DNA of 64,000 nucleotides from Phlyctochytrium arcticum (Eukaryota > Chytridiomycota > Chytridiomycetes > Chytridiales > Chytridiaceae), in NCBI GenBank assembly GCA_025602905.1, contig JAHLKI010000005.1, positions 558,001-622,000 of the forward strand, written 5' to 3'. Both the position numbers and the translations under genes were made by a program. Each line of letters opens with the position of its first letter. Position 1 is the first letter of the stretch. The notes below the pieces were generated by a model. It saw only the letters and a program-made list of their open reading frames with translations. It was not told the origin of the DNA and searched no databases. This document shows, piece by piece, positions 34,537 to 45,132 of the stretch.

Positions 34537-35054
34537 AAATCACATAATTTATTATTTGGCGTTTATACTGCTCTTTTTTCTCGAACCAACACACAGCATA
34601 TTTATATATATATTGTATATGTATAGATCAACTTTTTCTGTATTCATTATCCTTATTAAAAGTTATTTCTCTGCTTTGAACAATCAAACCTTCGGAGTCT
34701 GTCTGGAAAACAACGTTCTGGGGAGAGCGCGTGGGAAGAAAAAAATCCTCCGACGCGACCCATCCTTTTCACATGAAAGGACCGCAATAATTGTGTGCAC
34801 ATGTATGACTTGCAGATGAAGGCTGTAAGCGTCAGTGTTTTTCCTTACGTTCGGGCACTTGTGGACTTTGTGGAGTAATAAGGGAAAGCATACTGCTGCT
34901 TGTGGGCATAACACGATATATTAAAGTGGCAGGAAATTTGGGGTTCGGCCCCTTCGTGAGAATATCAGAGTTTTGCTTTATCGCGTGTACATATATTACT
35001 GGTTTTGTTTTTGTCTTGCGGGGGTTGTTAAGCGAGCCGAGGGAAATAAGAGGG
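34537..35054. other. convergent spacer
   Basis: About 520 bp between convergent genes, AT-rich near 34590-34670 with ATATATAT runs. No gene is seen. Confidence 0.5.
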
Positions 35055-36236
35055 TCATACCCGGGTCGCACTGACCCCCACCACTTGAACCAACTCGTTT
35101 TCTCCGAGCCACTCAAACAACCTCCCGGCCCACTCATACTTGACCCAAATCCAATAATCACTTGTCCAAACCGAGGCCTCACCCGCCTCCTGCTGTCGCC
35201 GCTGCTGCCGCTTTACAAACGACCGTAACCCAAAGAAGACATGATGTGTGATATCTGTCACCACAACATTCTCAAATCCAGCCCGTTCCCAACTCTCCGC
35301 GTATTCTTTTGCGAGATACAAGTTTTGGGTCGGGACTGATGCGAATCCGAGTGCCATTTTGAGTAAACATCGGGTCCAGGGCGATGCACGGGGGTAGCCG
35401 GGCCCACGGAGCAAATCTGTGCCCGAAAATCGACCGTGGGGTTTAAGGATATGAGACACTGTCGTAAGAAAGATGGAGCGGGGATGGAAATGGTAGAGGG
35501 CGTCCAGGGATACGACTAGGTCATAACTTGCTTCTAATCCCACAGGTGGTGCATGTGAGTCTGCAACATCTCTCCAAGTCGGGCTGGGGTGGGCGGCATT
35601 TCCAATGTATAGGTTAGATCGGACGTTTTTGGCCCGGCATTGCTCCATTACTCTGCCGTGGGCCAGCTGGGCTTGGGCCACTTCGAGTGTGATCCCGTCC
35701 ATCCGTTCTGGATGATTGGGCTGCTCAAGCCAAAACAGCAATTGATCTCCACATCCATACCCGAAATCTACAGTCCTACTTTGTGAATAGGTCCGTTCAT
35801 CGGAGAAAGTGGAGGCCCTTACTTACCAAAGATGTAGGGATGGGAAGGTAATGGGCCGGCGGCTTCCCATACCAATCGAGCCATGGCTATATGATTCGCC
35901 AACCCAACGTAAACAAACGGAGAAAAAACAACAATTCTTTGGTTGAACTAATATGTACCTCGACAGGCCTCAACATAGTCGGTGATATCCTATTCAAACC
36001 TTGGAGTATTAGCCAGATGCTCTGTTACTTTGCTTACAGATACATACCGCCCAGTAACCCATATTGAGCCACATGGTTGGCGGCGAGTCTTTGGCATTTA
36101 TTCTCCGAGCATTGACTCTATTGAGGACCCGGTGGTCTGTGCCGTATTCATAGGTCTTTGACTGCCGCCACCGAAAGTACAGGTAAAGAGCGAGTCCGAG
36201 AAGGCCGAGCAGGAGAGTGAGATTCATGATGCTCAT
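35055..36236 (-). CDS. membrane-anchored SAM-dependent methyltransferase
   Basis: Four exons on the minus strand, 36048-36236, 35959-35989, 35827-35886 and 35055-35767, give 330 residues; introns are 58, 72 and 59 nt. The N-terminus MSIMNLTLLLGLLGLALYLY is a hydrophobic anchor. MWLNMGYW and ITDYVEACRAMARLVWEAAG follow, typical of small-molecule methyltransferases. Motif I appears as FDFGYGCGDQ near residue 94, completed only by splicing. An acidic strand end is visible (DGITLEVAQAQLA), and YDLVVSLDALYHF corresponds to the motif around the end of strand 4. The substrate cannot be read from sequence; membrane anchoring and the divergent lipid phosphatase gene suggest a lipid or other hydrophobic acceptor, which is inference. 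Confidence 0.82.
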
Positions 36237-36856
36237 TGCTGGCTGAGATCAGGGCTGAGATGCCAGTCGCGTCCATTTTTTGTTTTGGCCAAAGTCCCAG
36301 ACTTATTTTGGTTGTCCAACTGGAAATTTGCGACTATCCTCCTTGATGCCTTGTTGTTTTCGGCTTTCAGGAACTTTCTTACCAAAGTACTACTTTGCAT
36401 GACTAGATTGGAGGGTGGACAGGAATCGGTCTTAGTGAGGGTGTCTTTCTGCAATGCATCGTGAGCCTCTTTCCCTTAGTCTATTGGACACATTTTCATA
36501 GTCTGTCATTTCTTCCCAAGCTCCCAGCGTAAGTCCCGTCCATGAGATTTCTTCACGAGATTTCACGCTGGAAGATGCCCACCGCAGGAATTCTGACCCC
36601 ATGGCTGCGCAATTTGGATTGTTCGAAAATGGAAGGTCCGGCGAGATGGATTGTGGAACGTGATGTCACACCCGCGCCTTTTTGTTGTTGGGCCCGACGT
36701 CACACCTCCGACAATGGAATTTTCAGGAATTTCTTTTTTGGCCCGGAAAGGCGTGAAAATTGTGGGGTATGTAAAGAGCGGTTTGAGCACTTTTTCCTGC
36801 GGGGATTTAGTCGTTCAAACACCGTCAAACACCGTAGACCGGTGAACAAAGTAAGA
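36237..36856. promoter_or_regulatory. shared divergent promoter region
   Basis: This 620-bp gap separates the divergent starts of the methyltransferase and the lipid phosphatase. It contains two direct copies of GA(T/C)GTCACACC at 36662 and 36696, spaced 34 bp, which resemble CREB/ATF-type half sites. An in-frame upstream ATG at 36542 would add 105 residues to the phosphatase, but that extension lacks family similarity. Confidence 0.45.
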
Positions 36857-38481
36857 ATGGCCACGCACTACGACGCGCGACAGCCCAGCGCCATGACTAT
36901 GCCCGTTGCCGGCGACTATCCCGAGAACCAGAACCACATCTCCCACCACCACAACCCCCACCACCCTCGCCATGCCGCGGCTCCCGTCCCGCCGCCGCCG
37001 CAACAACAAGCTCACCGCGGCGAAAAGATGACTATCGCCCTGTACATTCGCTACTACTGGATGGACTGGCTCGGTCTCGCTCTCATGGGCGCCCTCGGCC
37101 TCGCCATCTACCTCCTCCGCCCCGTCCCCAACCGCCAATTCCCCATCTACTTTCGCGACGGAGAAGTCATTTACCCTGAATTCGCTTACCCCCTCAACAA
37201 AAACATTGTCCCCATCTGGCTCGCCGCCTTCCTCGCCTTTACCATCCCCGCCGTCACATTTGTCCTCCTCCAAATCCGCATCCGCAACTTCAACGACCTC
37301 AACACGGCCGTCATGGGCGTCATCATGTCTTTGAGTACGTTCATCATTTCTCTTCCTGCCTCCCCGCTACAGACTTACTTATCTGATGTATTCCTGTAGT
37401 CACTGCCGCCGTCTTCCAGGTCTTTCTCAAGTGGCTCATCGGTGGTCTTCGCGTAAGTTTTAGTACCTTCCACTCTTACAACACAAAATCCTGACTCCGA
37501 AAACCCAACAGCCCCACTTTTACAGTGTCTGCAAACCCAGCATCGACCCATCTCTGGCCAACGCCGGTGCTGGTTTCTCGGGCATCATGGTCGATCGCTC
37601 AGTTTGTACCGGTGACGAAAAGGAAATCAATGACGCCCTTGAATCCTTCCCAAGTGGTCACTCTACCGCTGCTTTTGCGGGCTTTCTCTTTTTATCCTGG
37701 TACCTCAATGGGAAATTGAAGATTTTTGCCAATTGTAAGTAGAAAGAGTGAGGTGGCGCAGCGAGTCAATTTCCCACAGGCCGAGGCCGAGCCCGAGGCG
37801 AGGAAGAAAGTTGGAATGCGAGCGCAGCGAGGGAAAAAGAATCTGACGAAGCCCAAAGGGCGAGGAACAATTTGGAAAAGCAAACTTGGCATGCGGGAGG
37901 GAACGGACTATTTCGACGGCGCATGGTTTTTTGATGGACTTGAAAGAGAATGATTGATTGCATCAAGGAACAAAGTAACTAACCCAAAGTGTGATCAATG
38001 TAGACCGCCCTCATTACTGGAAATTGGTTCTCTTCTTTGCTCCCATTCTTGGCGCGACGCTTATTGCCGGATCTCTGACCATTGACAAGTTCCATCACTG
38101 TGAGTACATAGTCATTCACATGTCATCGCCATCAATGCATTGAAGCTAAATGTTGTAATCAAAGGGTACGATGTTGTAGGTGGAGGTATCATTGGTTCAG
38201 TGATTGCGACAGCAACCTACCGATTCCAATACGCCGCTTTATTTGACTACCGATTCAACCACGTTCCCCTCCCCCGCCGCTCCCACCACAGTTTCCGCTA
38301 CTCGACCGCCCAACCCTCCGATTCTATGATTGTCAAGCCCGCTACCCGCAAGGCCGGCTGGGATACCCCCTATGGTGGTGCGTTTGGTGCACCCGGCGAT
38401 GCCGTCACGTCGGAATCGGCTGCATTCAAGGGAATGGGAGCTGATACCATGGTGGCACCTCATAGTGAAATGCATCTGTAA
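36857..38481 (+). CDS. PAP2-family lipid phosphate phosphatase (LPP1/DPP1-like)
   Basis: Five exons, 36857-37334, 37400-37452, 37512-37734, 38004-38099 and 38165-38481, give 388 residues. Introns are 65, 59, 269 and 65 nt. All three PAP2 motifs are present: C1 KWLIGGLRP (about residue 170), C2 PSGHS (about 225) and C3 SLTIDKFHHWYD (about 275-285). The usual Arg after Ser in C3 is Leu, which I recall as common in this fungal subgroup. About six membrane helices are visible, and the active site is made by the loops. The enzyme should dephosphorylate phosphatidate, lysophosphatidate or diacylglycerol pyrophosphate at ER, Golgi or vacuole membranes. The cytosolic N-terminus is His/Pro-rich. The 269-nt intron is four times longer than the others and holds a GC-rich insert. 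Confidence 0.93.
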
Positions 38482-39189
38482 AGAGACTCTTTTTGATATT
38501 CCCCCCCAACACCACCAAGTTTTTTTCTTTGCAATTGTCTAGGTCATGCTTTTGCACTTCTTTTCTGACATTTTTTTGGACGCATTTTACCCCTGTTTAA
38601 TAATTTCACCGCCCTCACACTCTTTTCGAATGACCAACACTTTCACTCCTCTCTTATACGCTCTTTACATCTTCTTCTTGAACCGATCGGCAGCTCCAGT
38701 GTATGCCATTGTTCCATCAACATGGCATCGACATACCCCTTTCTTTTCTCCGCCTGCACTATAAAATCCGAGCCCCGCCGCTATAGTTGCGTACGTGGGT
38801 AACTGTACAGTTGTTACAGAATATTACCAACTTGATGCCACCTCCGAAACCCCGGACGGCCCCCCAAAACTGTCCAAAATTGGCCTTGAATCCTAGCCTT
38901 TTTTTTGGAATGGGGCCCAGACCTGGGGCTAGATGGATTCGACTTTGCGGTGAGGAAATACAATACTTTTAAAATGGGCGCCTCTGACAGCAATAATTCC
39001 TCAGATTAGAGTAAGACGCTTTGTCTTGAACTTATTATAGCTTGGAGAATTTCCGATTATCTGGTATGATACCAGTCGGACATTGAAAATTATGACCGTG
39101 CCTTCAGAAAGCACACATGCAGGATCATCAACCCCTGTTCCTGACCTTGTGCAGTAAGCAAAGCGTGCATTAACAAAAATAAAGCAGCC
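38482..39189. other. spacer left of the copia element
   Basis: Contains the lipid phosphatase 3' UTR and the broken 3' junction of the retroelement. I see no LTR matching the candidate LTR at 43245-43440. Confidence 0.5.
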
Positions 39190-41966
39190 TGCATCGACAA
39201 ATCCTACGAGTCCCACAGTTGAGCAACGGTGGCTTCCCTCTAGATTCTCCCCCTGAGCTGTAGACATCCTGTGGGGCCAGCGGAAGAGTAATCCCAAGTC
39301 CTCTGTGTAGCGGAGGTACCTCAGCAAATGTTTTACTCCGTCCCAATGTCGCTTCGTCGGCGCGTGCGAGGATCTCGCAAGGCAACTAACGGCGAAGGAA
39401 ATGTCCGGTCTGGTCATAATGGACGGATACATGACGGCGCCAACCGCAGAGAAATAGGGATACTCTTCCCCCAGAATGTCCTCCTGTGGGTCTGCAGCTC
39501 GAAGGTGGTCTTTGGCAACGTCAAGTGCGCGCACGACCATGGGGTACTTGAGTGGGGTAGCGTTGTTCATGTTGAACCGCTTAATTACACGCCGTATATA
39601 AGTTGCCTGGTGGACAAGGATGCCTTCCTTCTTGTACTCAATTTGGAGGCCGATGCAGAAGTTTGCCTTGCCTAGGTCTTTCATCTCGAATTCCGAGGAT
39701 AGAATAGTCGCGGCTGTGGCTATAGATGCCTGTGCTCCGACAATGCTGATGTCATCGACGTAGATCGCGACGATCACAAAAGTGCGTTGGTCTCGGTAAA
39801 TAAACACGCAGGGGCATCGCGGTGAAGTGACGAAACCGTGCTTGATCAAGTGCTTCGATAGGCGCTCATACCATACTAATCCAGCTTGCTTGAGGCCATA
39901 AAGGGCTCGCCGAAGTCTTATGCTGGTGTTTGGTTGCCTCGAGCTTGTTGAAAGTCCCTCTGGGATCGTCATATGTATGGTCTCCTGTAGGTCTCCGTAG
40001 AGATAGGCAGTCACGACGTCCATTTGGTTCATCAGCAGCAGTTCTTGTACGGTAAATGCGATGAGCCAGCGGTATGTGGTGGAGTCGACGACTGGGGAGT
40101 ATGTCAGGGTGTAATCGATGCCTTGGATTTGGGTGTATCCACGAATAACAAGGCGCGCTTTGAACCGAACTACTTCCCCTTGTGCGTTCCGCTTCAAATC
40201 GAAAACCCACTTGTGTCGAAGAGGTTTGATGCCAGGTGGTGTTCGTTGAGCTTTGGCGAAGACGCCGCGGCTGATAATACTCTTGAGTTCTGTACGGATA
40301 GCCTTTTTCCATTCGGCTGCTTGTGGGGAGGCCATGGCTTCCTGGTAGGTTTCGGGGATAATGATATCGTCGTGGCCTTGATTGATGTCTTGGGCAACGT
40401 GAAAACAAGCTGTGATGAGTGCTTCTGGCGTTTCGCTGTAGTCAACTTCTTCGACTTCGGCATTTTCACCCGATGACTGTTCAGTAGCAGGCGCACGTTT
40501 CTTGCTGGACTGTTTGTTCGTCGAGCCAGGCGGGCGTCCACGTTTGCGTTGAGGCTTGGCTACCTCTTGGGCCGGGATGCTGTTCAACTTGTTCTTGCTA
40601 TTGGTGACGGTGATATTGGTTGGGTTGTATGGTTTGGCCGGGGCATGGGATTGCAAGAAGTCCTTTGTCGCCTCGAATGCATCGGGCATTCTCCGGGAGA
40701 TATTGCGGAGATGAATCATCTCTTGCACCAGACGTTCGGCTTCAGCTGGATTTTCGGTGTCCATCGGGATATTCGTGGGCCAACTGAAATTAAAAGCCGC
40801 CCTCCGCTCGTGTGACTGCAGGGGTTCAAAGCCGCTCGCTTCTCCGCCTAGAGCGGGAAATTTGGTTTCGTGGAAGATACAGTCAGCGAATCTGGCGAAA
40901 AATGGATGTCCAGTATTGGGGTCCAGGCAGCGGATGATGGATGGTGACTTGAAGCCGACGTAAATACCCATGCGGCGATGAGTGGCAAAACGGGGAGGAT
41001 TCTTTTCCTTCTGGATAGGGACCCATACCTCGCATCCGAAGGTGCGAATATGTGAGACGTCGGGAGCATGGCCGTTCATATATTCCAAAGGAGTTTGAGT
41101 ATCAGGACCCGACGGACGATACTTAATGAGCTTACCGGCATGGTGAACAGCATAAGACCAGGCGGACAGTGGGAGTTGGGTTTGCATCAATAAGGGGCGA
41201 GCAATAAGTTGGATCCGCTTGACCAGTCCTTCAGCGGCGCCATTCTGCTCGTGTTCGTATGGGACGGACGTCTGTAGTTCGATACCGTTTACGATGCAAA
41301 ACTTCTCGAAGGTGGCTGATGCTAGTTCCGGTGCGTTGTCCATACGAATCTTTTGAATTGGGAATTCCGGGTAGTGGGTACGGAGGTGGTAGATGACTTC
41401 CAGTAGCTTGGCGTAGCTGTGGTCTTTCGCCTTGAGCAAGTAAACATTGTCGTAGTGGGTCGTTCCGTCATTTACGACCATGAAGTATTTAAAGTCTCCG
41501 CTCAGTGGGTAGATGGGGCCGCAGAGGTCGACGCTCAGTTGAGATATGAATCGAGTTTGTAGAGGTTTTCCCTTGGAGACTGGTCGGCGGATTAGCTTGC
41601 CTTGGGCGCAAGGTATGCAGGGCTCCAGTAGTTGTTTTGCGGTACTACTGGGCAAGTGACTTTCCTTCAAAGGCAACCCTCGGGTCGCTTTTATAATTCT
41701 CCGCATCATTGTGTCTCCAGGGTGTCCCAGCCTGGTATGGTAGAGTTTGTATAATTCTCGATTCATAGAGCTCTTCTGGTCAGTCATGTACGCGGTGATG
41801 GAAGTCTTATTCAAGTTTGCTACGTACAGTCCACTCTTAATCGATTTACAAAAATCAAGTTCATTCCCTGCTTCGTCGACCAAAACTAGTCCTTCAATTC
41901 CTTGACGAGCTTCGGTGCGCATGTGAATACCGTTGCGGCGCAGGTCGGGGAATGAAACCAGTTGCG
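39190..41966 (-). pseudogene. copia pol: integrase, RT and partial RNase H
   Basis: The reading frame stays open to about 41966, starting with LVSFPDLRRNGIH, which matches the copia segment linking protease to integrase. Integrase shows the zinc site (HTRLGH with CIPCAQGK) and the catalytic triad in SVDLCGP, RMDNAPE and NGAAEG. RT shows HKWVFDLK, FKARLVIRGYTQ, QMDVVTAYLYGDL, ALYGLKQAGLVWY and the active-site YVDD. RNase H begins at VGFVDAG (about 39190) but the following residues no longer match the family. The open frame runs on to 39001 by chance. No in-frame stop breaks RT or integrase, so decay is recent or only local. Confidence 0.9.
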
Positions 41967-43199
41967 GGAGGCATTTGGCGCAAAAATAGCCTTGGTGACG
42001 TCGATAGGGGTCTTGTTGAGGGTAAAATTGGCGGGACCCTGTCCTTCAGCAATCATTCCTTGTCCAATAATCGTCTTCACGGGGGTGGATTCGGGAGTAA
42101 TGGAGAGGAAGTGGGCGCGATCGCGCAGGATGGTGTGGGTCGTGCCTGAGTCGATCAAGATAATGTCATCATTGCCATCCGACACTAACGAGTTTGTTTC
42201 GACTTCCAGGACGTGCATCTCCAGGATGTCGTCGTCAATGTCGTCAAAATCCATCAATTGGGTCTCGGTGGTGGATGCTTTTCCTTTTCCCGCCTTCTTG
42301 GCTTCCTTAAGCTCATTGAGTTCGCGCAATGTGTCCATGTATTTGCCATGGAGTAATATAGTATATTGGTTGGAACGACATCTGGCGGCGTTGTGGCCAT
42401 CGCGACCACACTTGGTGCATTTATAGGCATTTCGTCGGCTGTTGCTTCCTTGGTTGTTGCCCTGACTGCCGCTGCCTTGGTTTCTGCCTTGAGACTGGGG
42501 CATGTCGTGGGAACTTCCCTGAGAGTACTTGGCACGTTTGTTAAAGTTGACGGCATTCACCTCAGGTGCCATTTCAAGGTCGGGCTGGGGCATGGAACCA
42601 ATCGGACGGCGCTTTTCAGTTTCTCGAGCGGTCTGCAGGAAGTGTTCCTCCTCATAGAGGTCTCGCATCAGGTTGTTGAAAGTTTGGTGGTTGCGAGCCC
42701 GGAGTCTGTGCAGCTTGTCGGGAGATTTGGTGCCCATGGTAGAAATCGTTTTGTTGATCAACATAACGTCAGTGGTAAGAGACGTCTCGCCGATAGCCTT
42801 CAGGTCGGAAACCAAAGAGCGCATGGCGGTATGATAGTCGCCTACGGTCTTGTAGTCATCGAAACGAATGTTTCCCATAGCGGTGACCAGAGACTGGGCT
42901 CTAATATGGAGCATTCCTGAGTACTGGCTGTGGAGAGAGACAAGGATGACGGCTGGGTTCAACTCGCTTCTGAATTCAGCCTGAATGGCATCGCTCAAGT
43001 GGGTGTAAATGAGCGTTCTGGCCTCTCCATAGACGATGCGGCCACTGGGGTTGGTAAGGTCAGGCACATAGTCGTCGTCCAGCACGTCCGCAGCGTCCAA
43101 TTTGTACAAGCCAGCTTTCAGACAGTTGATCCATTCTCCGTAGTTGGTCCCGTCCGCTTTCAAAGCTTTGAACTGAAGTTTGGGTCCGTCGTTCGCCAT
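41886..43199 (-). pseudogene. copia gag and protease
   Basis: The frame starts at ATG 43199 (MANDGPKLQFKALKADG). It contains a copia-type gag core (NYGEWINCLKAGLYKLD), a CCHC zinc knuckle (CTKCGRDGHNAARC) and the aspartic protease active site LIDSGTTHTI. The frame should continue into pol, but near 41961 it shifts by one base. The family-like reading NLVSF resumes in the other frame, and this frame then ends at 41886. The likeliest cause is a single-base deletion beside AACTGG, not programmed frameshifting, because no slippery heptamer is seen there. Confidence 0.88.
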
Positions 43200-43244
43200 T
43201 GCTGAAAATGTTCTCACGCTATGCGCAGCCGTGAGCGATGGTAC

Positions 43245-43440
43245 TGATAACGTAGTGTGAGGTGTCTCTGCTTATATGAGCAGGACGAGGAACCGTGGTA
43301 AATGTATTGATATCCCTGTCAGTCCTAAGGCGGGAGCGATCCTCCCCAAAACCTTTCTTATAGAGTACGATGTTGCTATGACTACGAATGTGGGTCACGC
43401 CTATGGCTTAGAGTACGCCGAGTAATACTAGTTCACAACA
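43245..43440 (-). repeat. candidate 5' LTR of the copia element
   Basis: On the minus strand this begins TGTTGTGAAC, a typical copia LTR start, contains CATATAAG as a TATA box (43271-43280) and could end at TATCA about 45 bp before the gag ATG. Without a second LTR the borders are inferred. Confidence 0.4.
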
Positions 43441-43727
43441 AGCAATTCTTTTAATCCCCCGGTCTAAGCGCAGTTCTACATTTCCTCCATTTTTTTCCAT
43501 GTAATGCACTGTTAAATTATATACGAGACACTTCATCTCCGACAGCAACTATGGTTGATCCATGGTAGTGATTATGAAAATATTCCAAAAAAAAGAACAA
43601 TATGGTACCCTCGTGCCCAACCCGTATTGATTATCGTTAACTCGGTTAATATTAGTAAATGTTCGAATTCCGAAGTTAATGGTTTGTGAGTAAAACGGTT
43701 GGTTTCTCCGCAAACCTTGTTACCTGG

Positions 43728-43789
43728 TACCGTAAATCCTTGTTTGCCGTATAGGTACCCCCCCGTACAGTAAACAAGGATTTACGGTA
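43728..43789. repeat. 18-bp perfect inverted repeat
   Basis: The left arm TACCGTAAATCCTTGTTT (43728-43745) is the exact reverse complement of the right arm (43772-43789). The 26-nt loop contains a run of seven C. It could form a stable hairpin or be the two ends of a tiny element. Confidence 0.9.
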
Positions 43790-43923
43790 ATATTGTTGCA
43801 TATGACGACGAACAAATTCAAAGAAAGAAGAATATTATCGTAGAATTGTTACTTGCTGGATACCCCATGTAGATCCAGCATTCCTTCCCACAGGAAAAAT
43901 TCCTCCGTATGATACTTTCGCCC

Positions 43924-43930
43924 TATAAAA
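43924..43930 (+). promoter_or_regulatory. TATA box of the 44025 gene
   Basis: TATAAAA, about 95-100 bp upstream of the ATG, in the same aligned context as TATATAA at 730. Confidence 0.6.
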
Positions 43931-44024
43931 GTATATAGAAGGACGACCTCCCCGAGGCACACACCCATGATGAAAGTAAGTCGTACTGGTATATACCACC
44001 ACCCAACTACCGAGAGTACAATAG

Positions 44025-45132
44025 ATGTCATCCGCAATGATGGACTCTGCATCCTCACCGCTACGACGACGCCCAGGCGCAGCTCGCATCCCGTTTCTCA
44101 TTCTCGCAATATTGATACCTACTCTGCTGGGAGTCCTCATAAGTAGCGTACCGACGGTCGTCGACGCAGACTGTGTATGCCACCCGGACGCCCCCACCAA
44201 GCTAAGCGGATTCCTGGACCAAGCTGCTGGATCCCCAAACCCAACGACCACCCGCGTGAGTTGCAATTCAGATGTGGCAATCTACATGACGGGTCCCCTG
44301 ATGGCCACAGGACGGGCGACAATCGGGTGGATCGTCCCGTTTTACAACATGGCCTGGAAGTTTCTGAAGGAAACGTATGGGGGGTGTTCGGTTCCGAGGC
44401 TCTTAAAGGCACCGATTGGACCTTCGTGTGAAGCGTTTGGAGCGCCAAAACCGTTGATTGCGCAGTTTGGGTTGGGAACAAGTCCAGTGTCCGATGGATG
44501 GGACTCTTGGCGGGTACGGTTTGATCCTTCATCGGGCAGCTCGCGCACGAATTACCGGACCTGGATGGGACAAGCACATAACGTATGGTCGAACACGGAC
44601 TATGCCATCAAGAAGCTCACCATGAATGTGCTGTGTAAGCAAGTCGAAACGGGGTCGGGGGGTGTACACGAGACTCCCGCCAATCCAATTTGGGGAGAAG
44701 GCGCATTTGCGGATATTTGCAGCTACGATTTTTTCAACAAAAGTGGGATGGCATCTATGGCTACGCAAGCCTACACGGATTTGGACGGCACTACCACAAG
44801 CAGCTACCCGCCAGGCGGGAGCAACGCTCGGTGGTTTCGCAACTGGTACTACCCGCTCTGGGTTGAAAAAAGGGTACTCACTAGCCTGGCACGAAAAGTA
44901 TTTCGGATTGTTGAGCATGTACTTTCCGACCAAGTTGAGCGACAGCAAGCAGTATGTGGTATACTCTCGTCGGATGGATGTAGGTGAATATGTTCATTTC
45001 ATGAGTGCGACGGTCGGGCGGAGTTTACGAACGATGGCGACGAATGCATTCAATACCGGCTTTGTCTTGTCTCAGTTTACGGCTGCTCGAACTACATTTC
45101 CTGCCTTGAATTCAATGTATGTCTACCCATAG
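44025..45132 (+). CDS. unknown signal-anchored protein, apparent frameshift
   Basis: Starting at ATG 44025 the frame runs to 44987. It encodes an Arg-rich N-terminus, a signal anchor (IPFLILAILIPTLLGVLISS) and a Cys-containing extracellular-type domain (CVCHPDAP, YGGCSVPRLL, SCEAFGAPKP, VLCKQVETG, ICSYDFF). At a six-A run (44866-44871) the better coding reading appears to pass into the +1 frame, which stays open to 45132. That frame reads protein-like (YVVYSRRMDVGEYVHFMSA, ending SMYVYP). One extra A would explain this, as a mutation or an assembly error. The family is not recognised. The other copy, at 825, ends near the equivalent of 44604. Topology suggests secretion or a plasma-membrane anchor with the Cys domain outside. 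Confidence 0.6.

Larger units (their letters stand above)
39190..43440 (-). mobile_element. decayed Ty1/copia retrotransposon, 3' end lost
   Basis: The element lies on the minus strand in the order candidate 5' LTR, gag, protease, integrase, reverse transcriptase, start of RNase H; integrase before RT defines Ty1/copia. Recognisable coding sequence ends near 39190 inside RNase H, and no 3' LTR is found. A one-base shift near 41961 breaks the frame. It is therefore not autonomous. Confidence 0.93.
43441..44024. other. duplicated upstream region of the 44025 gene
   Basis: No gene. From about 43555 it aligns loosely with 340-824. It also carries a perfect inverted repeat (43728-43789) not found in the other copy. 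Confidence 0.5.

Noticed and set aside
36542..36856. 105-residue N-terminal extension of the lipid phosphatase
   Set aside because: In frame with an ATG, but it has unlike composition, no family similarity, and lies in the shared promoter region.
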